DNA from: Euryarchaeota archaeon UBA58
GTDB lineage: Archaea; Thermoplasmatota; Poseidoniia; Poseidoniales; Thalassarchaeaceae
Assembly: GCA_002498525.1 (NCBI GenBank)
Contig: DAHR01000008.1
Coordinates: forward strand, 1-64,000
Direction: 5' to 3'
DNA: 64,000 nt
The notes below the pieces were generated by a model, which was not told the origin of the DNA, ran no database searches, and saw nothing but the letters and a program-made list of their open reading frames with translations. This document shows, in pieces, positions 1 through 9,310 of this stretch. Made by a program: the position numbers and the translations under genes. Within the stretch, counting starts at the first letter, position 1. Every line of letters starts with the position of its first letter.

Positions 1-535
1 TCATGCATTCGGAGAATTCTTCTGATTCCAGATTTGCTGCTAACCATTGATGCACATTAGGCCAATTCTGCCCATCAAACCACTCACGATTATGATTGGC
101 GAACTGTCTAACGAAGGGGAAAATCGCATCACTCAGATTACCGTCAGGAATCTCTCTCTCAAGCGATTCTATGAATTTGCATGCTGCTGCTCTATGTTCC
201 AATTCATCTATGTCATCGTAGCGATTTGGATATTTATAACGATCGAGATGGAATTTGAATTCGACATCGTTGCGTCTTACCCATTCTCCCTCATATTGCG
301 TTAAATCCCACGGGAGCACATGCTCCATGATCTCTAAGCTCTCTTCGATGACCGTTCCATCGGATAAGAGTAATACTGGGACTGTTCCTTTTGGTGAGAT
401 TTCCATCATATGGGCTGGGCGGTCTCGCAAGATGACCTCTCGGTGCTCAACTTGGAATCCAGATCGAACTATGGACATACGAGCGCGCATGGCGTATGGA
501 CATCGCCTAAAGGAATACAGAATAGGTAGGTTCAT
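1..535 (-). CDS. Glutathione S-transferase-like protein (3' end beyond window)
   Basis: An open frame starts at the ATG at 535 and runs off the window edge without a stop (178 complete codons). The N-terminus reads MNLPILYSFRRCPYAMRARM, a thioredoxin-fold GST N-domain with the CPYAMRAR active-site segment, followed by a KGTVPVLLLSDGTVIEES segment. This matches the conserved cis-Pro and Glu-Ser glutathione-binding region of the family. The remainder is a helical C-terminal region. GGGTGA lies 3 nt before the ATG and a TATA-like box lies about 29 bp upstream. The family conjugates or reduces small molecules with thiol cofactors. The substrate, and whether this archaeon makes glutathione, are unknown. 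Confidence 0.82.
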   Translation of the reverse strand, partial: MNLPILYSFRRCPYAMRARMSIVRSGFQVEHREVILRDRPAHMMEISPKGTVPVLLLSDGTVIEESLEIMEHVLPWDLTQYEGEWVRRNDVEFKFHLDRYKYPNRYDDIDELEHRAAACKFIESLEREIPDGNLSDAIFPFVRQFANHNREWFDGQNWPNVHQWLAANLESEEFSECM

Positions 536-558
536 GTCTCACCCTCTGAGTCAAACCA

Positions 559-570
559 GATAAAGTAATG
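559..570 (-). promoter_or_regulatory. TATA-like box for the GST-like gene
   Basis: Read on the minus strand this is CATTACTTTATC, centred about 29 bp upstream of the GST-like start codon. That is the normal archaeal TBP distance for a short or absent leader. Placement and AT-richness in a GC-rich region are the only evidence. Confidence 0.4.
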
Positions 571-595
571 GCATTTTCAGGTATTTCAAAGAATA

Positions 596-619
596 CCATC
601 TTCTAGAATTGTAAGATGG
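596..619 (-). terminator. Hairpin downstream of pckA
   Basis: A 7-bp perfect inverted repeat (CCATCTT / AAGATGG) flanks a 10-nt loop. It lies between the end of pckA and the start of the next gene on the same strand. It may end or process the pckA transcript, or act as an operator. There is no long T-tract, so a terminator role is only inferred. Confidence 0.3.
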
Positions 620-708
620 ATGCTTAGTTCGAAGTATGTGGAGAAGTTTTGATGGAGCAAAGGGTACCCAATGATTTGGGAAGAATCCCGAGACCGTGTC
701 TTGGAGGC

Positions 709-2325
709 TCATTCGAGAACACGCGGTGCGGATGCGAGAACTTCCTCGCTGCAACCTTCCTCGTACTGCTCGAAATTCTCGATGAACATCTGAGCCAGCA
801 AGTTCGCGACATTGTCGTAGCGCTTGGTGTCACTCCAAGTCTCGCGCGGTTGTAGAATCTCTGTCGGAACACCCGCGCACTCGGTCGGCACAGCGAAGCC
901 GAAGCGTTCGTCCTCGACGAAGACTACATCGTCCAGATCGCCGCGTAGTGCAGCGTTCAGCAACGCCCGCGTCCAGCGAATCTTGATTCGGCTGCTCTCC
1001 CCATATCCACCAGCGATCCAGCCGGTGTTGATCAGCCAGCAGGTAGCATTGTGCTCACTTACCTTCTTCGACAAGAGATCAGCATAGACACTCGGATGGC
1101 GCGGCATGAATGGCGCGCCGAAACAGGTTGAGAAGGTCGCTTCAGGCTCGTCAATCCCCACCTCAGTCCCAGCGACCTTCGCGGTATAACCAGACATGAA
1201 GTGGTAGGCAGCCTGTTCAGGAGTCAAGCGCGAAAGTGGTGGCAGCACCCCAAATGCATCGCAGGTCAGGAAAACCACATTCTTCGGGTGACCGGCGGTC
1301 GAGTCAGCAGTCCTGTTCTCAATCGCCTCGATAGGATAAGAGCCACGAGTGTTCTGAGTCAGGGTTCCATTATCGAAATCGGGAACTCCCTCGGCATCCA
1401 GAATGACATTCTCGAGAATCGTTCCAGGCATCCTCGTCGTAGCGTAAATCTCCGGTTCGTCCTCCTCGGACAGCCCAATCAATTTCGCATAACAACCGCC
1501 TTCGAAGTTGAACACTCCATCGAATGACCAGCCGTGCTCGTCATCACCGACAAGCGCACGGTCGGGGTCGGCGCTCAGTGTTGTCTTGCCCGTTCCCGAG
1601 AGGCCGAAGAAGAGGGCGGAGTCGGTTCCGTCGGTGTTGGCGGAGCAGTGCATCGGCAGCAGTCCTTTTGCCGGCAGAATGTGGTTCATGATGGTGAAAA
1701 TCGCCTTCTTGATCTCGCCCGCGTAGTGGGTTCCGCCGATGATGACGAGGCCGCGGTCAAGGGCGAGTATCACGAAGGCATCCGAGTAGGTTCCGTCGAT
1801 TTTCGGGTCGGCGAGCAACTCGGGTGCATGGAGAATCGTGTATGTCGGCACGTGGTCGACTAGATCGGTGGGCTCGCTGCGCACGAACATATTGTGCATG
1901 AAAGCCGCGTGCCATGCCTTCTCTGTTACCAGTCGTACCGGCATGGCGTAGTTCGAATCAGCGCCGCAGTGGGCGTCTTTGACAAATAGTTCGTCAGCCT
2001 CATCGAGGTGTTTCTGGACCTTCGCGAGGAGTCCTTCGAAGACGCTTCGGCTGGTCGGTTTGTTCACCTTTCCCCACCAGACGGTGTCGGCCAGTCCAGG
2101 CTCGTCGATGATGAATCGGTCGTTGGGTGAGCGACCCGTGCGCTCGCCGGTCGTCGCGAGCAGGACTTTGTGCGCCGTGAGTTGAGCCTCGCCGCGCTCT
2201 ACGGCTCTCTGATGCAACTCTTCGGCACTCAGATTCCAGTGTACTGCACCGCTGGGGTCAAGTCCGTGAGTTGCCAGTGGCGTGGCGAAGGAGGCAGGGG
2301 TGGTCGAGCGAGAGGTGCTCTCCAT
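709..2325 (-). CDS. pckA: Phosphoenolpyruvate carboxykinase (ATP)
   Basis: This cytosolic enzyme interconverts oxaloacetate + ATP and phosphoenolpyruvate + CO2 + ADP, linking the TCA cycle to gluconeogenesis. The protein is 538 residues, normal for the ATP-dependent family. Visible family motifs are TGERTGRSPNDRF near residue 60, GGTHYAGEIKK near 197, the kinase-1a loop GLSGTGKTTLS near 241, the metal-binding GDDEHGW near 262 and the TRGSYP segment further on. The open frame extends upstream to a TTG at 2343, but the ATG at 2325 is preferred. It is divergent from the large membrane protein gene. An ATP-type (bacterial-style) PEPCK is less common in archaea than the GTP type. Fumarase in the same window also belongs to C4 metabolism. 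Confidence 0.96.
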   Translation of the reverse strand: MESTSRSTTPASFATPLATHGLDPSGAVHWNLSAEELHQRAVERGEAQLTAHKVLLATTGERTGRSPNDRFIIDEPGLADTVWWGKVNKPTSRSVFEGLLAKVQKHLDEADELFVKDAHCGADSNYAMPVRLVTEKAWHAAFMHNMFVRSEPTDLVDHVPTYTILHAPELLADPKIDGTYSDAFVILALDRGLVIIGGTHYAGEIKKAIFTIMNHILPAKGLLPMHCSANTDGTDSALFFGLSGTGKTTLSADPDRALVGDDEHGWSFDGVFNFEGGCYAKLIGLSEEDEPEIYATTRMPGTILENVILDAEGVPDFDNGTLTQNTRGSYPIEAIENRTADSTAGHPKNVVFLTCDAFGVLPPLSRLTPEQAAYHFMSGYTAKVAGTEVGIDEPEATFSTCFGAPFMPRHPSVYADLLSKKVSEHNATCWLINTGWIAGGYGESSRIKIRWTRALLNAALRGDLDDVVFVEDERFGFAVPTECAGVPTEILQPRETWSDTKRYDNVANLLAQMFIENFEQYEEGCSEEVLASAPRVLE

Positions 2326-2543
2326 GGCGGCCGACGCCGACAATTGGCTTTCAACTAATCCGCAAGCCGGCGACTCACGATGCGAGAGGGTTTCACCGAT
2401 GTACAGGCATCGAGCGGGGCTGTGGCTATCGAAGGTGGACAGGCATCGAGTCAGGGATGCGGTTATCGCTCGGAGACCCGCCTGATACGGTCGTGAGTGC
2501 TGAGGACCGCGACGACCGCATCATCCGTGAGCGTAGTTTCAGG

Positions 2544-5500
2544 ATGGGGGGAAACATCGACATCGCCGACATCGATGTCGGTAGCGGCGACTCGGTTTCC
2601 GATTCGGTCGAGGCGACGGAGAAGGAGCCGGAACTGGACGAAGCACTCGGCGATGTATTCGACCCATTCAGCGCACCATCGGGAAAGGATCCCGGTGCTG
2701 TTCAACGCGATGGGAGTGTCCAATCCGCGCCTGAGAGCGACCTCGTGACGACGATGGCGCGAGATGGCGAGAAGCGGGTCAATTGGTCGCTGATGGTAGC
2801 GATGATCTTCGTCTTCAGCGCCCTCAGCGTGGTCGCTGGAACCACTTTCCCACCAGCCGTCTCACTGCTCATTCTGCTAGCGCTGGCAGCTGTAGGATTC
2901 AGTTTGGGTGAGAGATGGGTCCCCAATCGAGACCTGCACATTCTGGGTGTGACTTGGGTCATAATCTCGATGAAGGTGCTCTATGGTTTGGCCGTCGAAT
3001 TGAACAGATGGGAATTGGGCCCATTCCTACCGATTTCTGTCGAGATGTTGGCTGTGCTTCTGCTCGCCCTGGTTGCCCTCAATGTCTTCGTCGCTTATCG
3101 CCACAATCACGACGCCATAGCCGCCCAAGCGACCCTGGTTCTGTTGGCCATCGCTTCTACGGCCGGCTCTGTCGGCGGCGAGATTGGCGTCGCTGTGATG
3201 ATTCTCGTCGCGACGCTGTTGCTACACAGCATCGCGCTGCACAGAAATTCGGGCAATCTCGCAGCGCTCGGCATCGCGGCCTCGAACCTGTGGATCGGTA
3301 TGCATGCGCTGACCGGGGGATTCGAGGCTGGCTCCCTGCGTATTCTGCCTCTGGAGACCCCACTTCTGCTGTTCCTCCTGCTGATGCTTGTGACCGGTGT
3401 CAACGCTTCGATGGCAGCACGCTTCGCACGCGAAGAGAACTGGTTCTCACTAGGCTTCCAAGCGCTTGGATTGGGCAAACCCGGCCTCTGGGGGGTCTCG
3501 ATCTCCATGGGCATGGTCGGCGCTCTGTTGGCCGTCGCTTCCAGTCGTGAAGACGTCGGCTATGCTCTGGGAATGGTCACCTTCCTCGGGGCAGCCTTCG
3601 GTGGCTCCTATCTCGTCGTCCGCGGCGTTGAACGCGACCGCGTCGCGCTGCCTCTGCTCGCCGGTGGCATGGCTCTCTCTCTGCTCCTCCTACTCGGAGA
3701 CTCGAGCGAATCAGTCCTGCCTCTCGACCGCTACGAGAGCTTCACGGTATTCGCAGCATTGATCACTGGATTCGTCATGCTGCGAGACCAGGATCGAGTC
3801 TCCGACCGGGTTCTCTGGTTAGGTTCCATTGCGGTTCTGATTCTGCTGGTGATCCTCGTCCCCGCTGAATCGAAGACGGATGGTGGCGATGGTGGTGTGA
3901 TGCTGCTCGTTATGCTCGCAGCCCTTCACCTGGGAACCGGAACGCTTGCAATCAAACGCAACGCTCCGGCGCTGGCCGGAGTCACCGTTCTGCTGCCTTG
4001 GTCATGGATTCTGGTCGAGGAATTGCTGCAAGAGGCGATTCGAACCGTTCTGGTCGCCAATGATCGAATCGATCCAGGCAGCATCATCGATCTCTCGCCC
4101 GAGCCTCTTGCAGTCTATCTGGGCCTTGCTGCCATCCTGATGCTCGTGGTCAATCTCCGGATGGGAGAGACCGGAGTCAATCTCGCATCAGGATTCCTCG
4201 GGATCACAGAGATCTCTGCTTCGATCCGTGATTCCGGAATACTGCAACTCTGGAGCATGGGATTGTGGCTGCCTCTCATCACCGTCGTCGTAATGTCACA
4301 ACTCGGTGGCTTCACCGCCGTCACACTGTTGGCAATCACTGCACTGCTCTGCGGTCTGCACCTCGCTGTGGAATTCTCAGGAAGACGTCTGGGCGACCCT
4401 GTCGCCATGCTGGCGATGATCGCTGTCGGACTGACGGTCCTGCAGTGGCGGCACGGACTCGACTCGATGTGGATGATCTTCGTGACCATCGCCGCGGCGA
4501 CAATTCTACTTCGTGCCGGAGTCGATGAAGAGGCGAAATTCACTCAAGGCATGGCCTTGATGTCGCTGCCGATTCTGGCCACCATCACATCGAAGAATCC
4601 GATGCGGATTCTCGCCGAATCCGATGAACTGCCCTCACTGGAACCCGCCATCATCGCGGTAGTCTGCATGGCGGCGATTCTGCTTTGCTACCTGCCGCGA
4701 GCGGCACAGATGGAGAATCTACTGAAGCCGGCACTCGCGGCTCTCTGGTTGATCTGCATCACCATCGGCCTCGCCATGCAGGAAGCCGATAGCACGGCCA
4801 TCAACGCCTCGATAGCCATCTTCGCCGCGACCTCGATCTGGCTCGTCGCCCGCGGAGAAATCCGCTCCGAACTGAAGTCTCTGGCGCGCCGAGACGCACG
4901 CCTCGTTATGGCGGGCAACGCAGACGAGGCGCTGCTGCTCAACGACAAGGGCGCAATCGCGGGATACGACCCAAGATTGGCTGAATTGGAAGCCAAGCGC
5001 GCGAAGCGCCGTGACCTCAAAGCCACCGATGACCTCGATGAGTTGTACATCACCGATGTCTCGCACCGGCCGACGATCGTTCTGGTCATCCTCACTCTCA
5101 TCCTCGGTGTCGACATCGTCTGGGGCTTCGTCAACGGGCCCTCGCCGATGATTCTGCTCGTGACCGGCATCTTCGCCACAATCCTCGTCGCAATCGCAAG
5201 ACTACGGACTCGTGGACTCGAACTCGAACTACCGAACTTCCTCGGGCTGGAGATGCCGATAGCACTCGCCATCTGCGGCATCGTCGCCGCTCATGTCGCC
5301 GGCCATCTGGGGCCGGCGGGAAGCAAGATGGAATTGCTCGACATGGCTGTCGTGACGATTCTGGTGCTCGAACTCGTCGTCATCTCATTGTGGAACCAGG
5401 ACAACCTGCTCGACCGGATCCCGATTGCCATCGACTGGTTCGTCCTGCCGCTTCTCATCGGCAGGACACTCGGCGTGCTGATGGTTGAATCTCTGCCAGC

Positions 5501-6239
5501 ACCATTCACGGTCAACCCATTCGATGGACATCTCATCGACTGGAAGATGCCATGGTTGCTACTTGAAGGACTCCTCATCCTCGCCATACTGACCGATTCA
5601 TGGATTGACGCGCGCCGCACCAGCGTCGGGCGGGACTCGCACAATGGCAGCACTGGCCGCGGCGCCCGAACCTATGCGTACGTTCTCCTTTCATGGGGGC
5701 CTGCAGGGATCCTCGCGGTCGCCAACGCGGTCTATCAGGGAAGGAAGCACGAACAGGTCGAGGCGGTTGGTTTGGCGCTTCTTGCGGTTCCTTTGGCGCT
5801 GATTTCGATATCGAATCTGCATGCTCCGACGTGGGAATTGATTCCTGAATCGACTTACTTCTTGGGTCTGCTGATACTCGCTCTGGTCGCGGCATCCATC
5901 CTCACGAAAAACGGCCACTGGACCATGATGGCGGCAATTGATTCGCACATTCTGATCATCGTCGGCACCCTCGCTCTCGGTCAATATATACTGATTCCAA
6001 TCACCCTGATCTTGGCCTCGACAACCCTGTGGGTCGTCGGGATACTACACCTTCGTAAGGTTCTCAGAATCTGGGGGCTGGTGGACCTCATCGCCGCTGT
6101 AATCATCATCTTGCTGCTGTTCGGTCCAGCCAGCCTCGGCGCCGGCGGATTGTTCCTGCTTCTGGCTGTCATCGGCGCCGAATTGGCTCTGGTCACTTGG
6201 TTGGGGCAGAGGAACGAGGAAGCGCTTCTGCAGGATTGA
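2544..6239 (+). CDS. Giant polytopic membrane protein of unknown function
   Basis: About 1,231 residues from the ATG at 2544. An acidic cytosolic N-terminus of roughly 80 residues is followed by dozens of hydrophobic helices (about 35 by eye), with no recognisable transporter signature. One soluble loop near the middle (about 4850-5080) is charged and helical, with RRDARLVMAGNADEALLLND and LEAKRAKRRD segments. The frame is open back to 2271, but earlier starts (e.g. ATG 2457) would leave little or no room for the divergent pckA promoter. The next gene encodes a membrane-anchored FKBP-like protein on the same strand, 97 bp away, so the two could work together at the membrane. I do not recognise the family. 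A polymer flippase or structural membrane protein is possible but unsupported. Confidence 0.8.
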   Translation: MGGNIDIADIDVGSGDSVSDSVEATEKEPELDEALGDVFDPFSAPSGKDPGAVQRDGSVQSAPESDLVTTMARDGEKRVNWSLMVAMIFVFSALSVVAGTTFPPAVSLLILLALAAVGFSLGERWVPNRDLHILGVTWVIISMKVLYGLAVELNRWELGPFLPISVEMLAVLLLALVALNVFVAYRHNHDAIAAQATLVLLAIASTAGSVGGEIGVAVMILVATLLLHSIALHRNSGNLAALGIAASNLWIGMHALTGGFEAGSLRILPLETPLLLFLLLMLVTGVNASMAARFAREENWFSLGFQALGLGKPGLWGVSISMGMVGALLAVASSREDVGYALGMVTFLGAAFGGSYLVVRGVERDRVALPLLAGGMALSLLLLLGDSSESVLPLDRYESFTVFAALITGFVMLRDQDRVSDRVLWLGSIAVLILLVILVPAESKTDGGDGGVMLLVMLAALHLGTGTLAIKRNAPALAGVTVLLPWSWILVEELLQEAIRTVLVANDRIDPGSIIDLSPEPLAVYLGLAAILMLVVNLRMGETGVNLASGFLGITEISASIRDSGILQLWSMGLWLPLITVVVMSQLGGFTAVTLLAITALLCGLHLAVEFSGRRLGDPVAMLAMIAVGLTVLQWRHGLDSMWMIFVTIAAATILLRAGVDEEAKFTQGMALMSLPILATITSKNPMRILAESDELPSLEPAIIAVVCMAAILLCYLPRAAQMENLLKPALAALWLICITIGLAMQEADSTAINASIAIFAATSIWLVARGEIRSELKSLARRDARLVMAGNADEALLLNDKGAIAGYDPRLAELEAKRAKRRDLKATDDLDELYITDVSHRPTIVLVILTLILGVDIVWGFVNGPSPMILLVTGIFATILVAIARLRTRGLELELPNFLGLEMPIALAICGIVAAHVAGHLGPAGSKMELLDMAVVTILVLELVVISLWNQDNLLDRIPIAIDWFVLPLLIGRTLGVLMVESLPAPFTVNPFDGHLIDWKMPWLLLEGLLILAILTDSWIDARRTSVGRDSHNGSTGRGARTYAYVLLSWGPAGILAVANAVYQGRKHEQVEAVGLALLAVPLALISISNLHAPTWELIPESTYFLGLLILALVAASILTKNGHWTMMAAIDSHILIIVGTLALGQYILIPITLILASTTLWVVGILHLRKVLRIWGLVDLIAAVIIILLLFGPASLGAGGLFLLLAVIGAELALVTWLGQRNEEALLQD

Positions 6240-6336
6240 TGGGCGGCAGGTGAAATCCTGCTGCGGGATTGAGGCGTGGTCGCGTGGAACTCCCTGAAGA
6301 GACGGTCAGAGCGGATGTCATACCATCCTAACCTTG

Positions 6337-7320
6337 ATGACGGACGGGTGGGGCAACAGCATCGTGTCAGGCAGTTGGATCTCGGATACGCCCGATGAGG
6401 TGGAGCATCCGAACGTCCCTCTGGGAATCAACGAAATGGCGATTCCGAGGGCCGCGATTCTACTCTCTCTGGCCACTGCGGCCCTGCTGATATGCTCGAC
6501 TATCGTCGTCGGGTACAGCGTCTATCAGTTCGCCAAAGCGAATCAGGATGCTTTCTCGGTGACCGACACGGATCTGTTGAAAGATGAGAATAATCGCTGG
6601 TTCTGGGAGCTCGATCTGCTCTTCGATACCTGCGATTCACGGCTCGGCGACTGGGATTGGCCGGAAGTCCTCGCCGAACAGGACGATGTCTTCCTCTATC
6701 CTGGTGAATTGCGCTGTGATTGGGAACATCAAGGCGAAGGCGATAGGGCCAGCGTCGTGGTTTACAACCGCGGTGATCAACCACTGGACCTCGTGCTTGA
6801 GATTGCCGGCGGCAATGTGGTATTCGCCACTGAAGGCGATGCTGACATCATCCTCGAGCAGATCGAAGCGAATGGAACGGCCATCGTCGAGATAGAGTTG
6901 CAGGATGGCGTGACCGAGCACGACATCACCATCGAGGCTTCTCACGTGCGCGTACCCGATGCAGAGGTGCTTCTCGATGTCCACATCTTCGAGGGCTCTG
7001 AACCGAGGGCGCTCCATGCCTCTGACGGTGACCAATTGGAGGTCCAATACAAAGTCTGGAACGCTGATACTGGAGAATTGCTGGATGAGGGTAATCTGGT
7101 CGTTACAGCAGGTGATGATTCGCGATACATCAAGGGATTCGGTTGGTCGGCCATCGGACTCGACATCGATGAGGACCGAGGGCTGATTCCTGGAATCGCC
7201 ACCGGTACATCGCACATCACACTCCTACCTCCTCCCATCGCTTATGGGAACAGCGATGGTCACGAACTCGAGGAAACGTGGTTGCGCTTCGAGTTGAAGG
7301 TCGATAGAGCGACGATTTGA
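6337..7320 (+). CDS. Membrane-anchored protein with C-terminal FKBP-like domain
   Basis: About 327 residues. A short cytosolic N-terminus is followed by one transmembrane helix (about residues 35-60, AAILLSLATAALLICSTIVV) and a large extracytoplasmic part. The middle contains DTCDSRLGDWDWPEVL and a beta-sandwich-like stretch. The last 100 residues follow the FKBP peptidyl-prolyl isomerase pattern: LEVQYKVWNADTGELLDEGN, then DSRYIKGFGWSAIGLDI, then LPPPIAYGNSDGHE, then a final ELKV strand. These correspond to the family's VHYTGTL, VIKGWDEGL, PPELAYG and EVELL elements. Several active-site aromatics differ, so it may be a chaperone or binding domain rather than an isomerase. An in-frame TTG lies one codon upstream of the chosen ATG. 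Confidence 0.7.
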   Translation: MTDGWGNSIVSGSWISDTPDEVEHPNVPLGINEMAIPRAAILLSLATAALLICSTIVVGYSVYQFAKANQDAFSVTDTDLLKDENNRWFWELDLLFDTCDSRLGDWDWPEVLAEQDDVFLYPGELRCDWEHQGEGDRASVVVYNRGDQPLDLVLEIAGGNVVFATEGDADIILEQIEANGTAIVEIELQDGVTEHDITIEASHVRVPDAEVLLDVHIFEGSEPRALHASDGDQLEVQYKVWNADTGELLDEGNLVVTAGDDSRYIKGFGWSAIGLDIDEDRGLIPGIATGTSHITLLPPPIAYGNSDGHELEETWLRFELKVDRATI

Positions 7321-7369
7321 AACGCAAAAGGCGCGAAAAGGACTTGACCTGAACGATGGAGCGAGCGCT

Positions 7370-8674
7370 GTGAACGAGGAGCCAACCCACATCGCGATTC
7401 AGCCATCGGCTGAGGTAGTCAAGCGCGCGACGAAGATCGCAGGGGCGACTTCTACGCGCAAGGGCGAACCGGCTTTTCACATGACTGAGACGCTGGGGCG
7501 CCTCTCAACGCCATGGTCGATTGCTAAGGCACGCGCTGAGCAGATCGATGCTACAGTTCTGCCTGCGGGTGTGATTCTCGACGCCGCGGCTGGTTCAGGT
7601 GTGCAACTAATCGCCCTGACCACTGGATTGAGGCGTCCGGGGCTCGCCATCGAGATTGACCCCGATATCGCCCTGCTCTGTGCTGCAAACATGCATTCAT
7701 CGAGCGAAGAAGACGATTTTCAGCGCTCGATGGACCGCGTTCTCGTCGGCGACGGCTGCGATGCCGAGAACGCGATAGTCGCCTTCTGGAACAGTCTGCG
7801 AGAGGCGGGAACGAGAGCCCATCCGCCTATTGGAATGCTGCATCTCGATCCGGCTCGACCGAGAGACGCTCAGAAGCACGAGATATCTGAGATGCAACCC
7901 TCACTCGCCCCGCTTCTCGCCGCTTGGTCGAGCCACCTTGAAACCGGCCCGCGGGGACCAGCCATCCTGCTCGACCTCTCGCCCCGGCTCAGCGACGATC
8001 AGCAGGGGCTCGTCGACGCCGTCGTGGAGACGACTTTTCCCGGCATTCCTCGCACTTGGGAATGGTTGAGCCAGGGTGGTGGCAGAATCGATCGATTGTC
8101 GCTTTGGATCGGCTCGATCTCGTCCAAGAAAACGCGACGCTGCGTCCGAATGGGCACGAAGAGGGTCATGGCCAGCGTCGAAGGTGAGCCGCGCTCATCA
8201 GATGTGGCGAAATTGGAGCGGCCTCCGCCTTTCGGTGCATATCTGAGCATCATCGATCCTGCACTCGTTCACAGCGGCCTGCACGAGGCTTGGTTAGAGC
8301 AGGCCGTGCCAGAGGAAAGCGGTCGATCCTGGCTGCGACTCGAAGGCCGTCGACCTCTGTTGATCACCACGGATCCACTCAACACAGACGCCGACATCGA
8401 TGCCTTCGTCATCGCCACCGGCGAGATCGTGCAACATCGTCTCTCGCCGCCCGAACTGCGCACCATCGAGCAAACCGCCGCCGCCGCTGCCCGCAACGGA
8501 ATCGGCAAGATCACACTGCGCTGCACTCTCGACCCAGCTATCCACCCGACCCTTCAACGCCGGCTCGACAAGGCCTTGCGCGAGGTCGATGGGGCTCGTG
8601 GTTTCATGGTCGACCTCGAACTCGACCGCGGTAGCAACGGTCACACACTCTACGCGGTCTGCAAGGAAAACTGA
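7370..8674 (+). CDS. Class I SAM-dependent methyltransferase with THUMP-like C-terminal domain
   Basis: 434 residues from a GTG start. The SAM-binding motif I is VILDAAAGSGVQLIAL (about residue 65), followed by an acidic motif II (LAIEIDPD). MLHLDPARPRD near residue 160 is the motif IV region. The C-terminal 100 residues (SPPELRTIEQTAAAAARNGI, then ITLRCTL, then LDLELDRG-type strands and LYAVCK) resemble the THUMP-like domain attached to this methyltransferase family. That suggests an RNA substrate, but the target is not known. It lies 50 bp downstream of the FKBP-like gene and upstream of the ribosomal operon, which fits a translation-related role. Confidence 0.75.
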   Translation: MNEEPTHIAIQPSAEVVKRATKIAGATSTRKGEPAFHMTETLGRLSTPWSIAKARAEQIDATVLPAGVILDAAAGSGVQLIALTTGLRRPGLAIEIDPDIALLCAANMHSSSEEDDFQRSMDRVLVGDGCDAENAIVAFWNSLREAGTRAHPPIGMLHLDPARPRDAQKHEISEMQPSLAPLLAAWSSHLETGPRGPAILLDLSPRLSDDQQGLVDAVVETTFPGIPRTWEWLSQGGGRIDRLSLWIGSISSKKTRRCVRMGTKRVMASVEGEPRSSDVAKLERPPPFGAYLSIIDPALVHSGLHEAWLEQAVPEESGRSWLRLEGRRPLLITTDPLNTDADIDAFVIATGEIVQHRLSPPELRTIEQTAAAAARNGIGKITLRCTLDPAIHPTLQRRLDKALREVDGARGFMVDLELDRGSNGHTLYAVCKEN

Positions 8675-8831
8675 GCCATTGCAGTCTCTGTTCTCGGCCA
8701 ACCCTCTCGCCTCAGGAACCTCGATTCCACCGCCCCGTAGGGGCGTCCGTCTGATTGAAATAGGGAGGGCAGGTCGCCGTGCTGCCCTGACCGGGCCATT
8801 GGGCAACCGATGAACGCGGGGGAACCGTACT

Positions 8832-9299
8832 ATGGCTAAAACAAACGAAGCAGAATTGGGAGATGATTTCTCCTACATCCTGAGACTTGCTGATTCTGAC
8901 ATCGACGGTCTGCGACCAATCGCACAAGGTCTGACATCCATTGGCGGTGTCGGCCAGCGAACCGCGATACAACTCTGCAGCATGGCAGACATCGATGGTA
9001 CCAAACTCGGTGGTCATCTGACCGACGAGGAGCAGGACAGGATTCGAAGCACCATCGACGAATACGCTCTCAATGTGCCTTGGTGGCTGGTCAACCGACA
9101 GCGCGATCTGCAATCGAATGAGGACGCGCACATCATCGGAATGGAAGTCAAGCTGACTCTCAAGGACGATATCTCACGCCTCGCTTCAATCAAGACTTAC
9201 CGAGGCATACGCCATCGAAGCGGGCACAAGGTCCGTGGACAGAGACTGCGCAGCAACGGCCGCAGTGGAGCCACACTCGGTGTGCAGAAGAAGAAGTGA
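8832..9299 (+). CDS. rps13: 30S ribosomal protein S13 (uS13)
   Basis: 155 residues, archaeal-length uS13. The N-terminal helix-two-turn-helix is recognisable as TSIGGVGQRTAIQLC. The basic C-terminal tail ends TYRGIRHRSGHKVRGQRLRS, followed by a further basic stretch; it contacts 16S rRNA and P-site tRNA. It starts the conserved archaeal gene order rps13-rps4-rps11-rpo3, and its stop is only 11 nt from the rps4 ATG. No strong Shine-Dalgarno site is seen. The 157-bp upstream gap contains no other gene and presumably holds the operon promoter, though I could not pick a convincing TATA box. Confidence 0.97.
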   Translation: MAKTNEAELGDDFSYILRLADSDIDGLRPIAQGLTSIGGVGQRTAIQLCSMADIDGTKLGGHLTDEEQDRIRSTIDEYALNVPWWLVNRQRDLQSNEDAHIIGMEVKLTLKDDISRLASIKTYRGIRHRSGHKVRGQRLRSNGRSGATLGVQKKK

Positions 9300-9310
9300 G
9301 GTGGTCAGGC

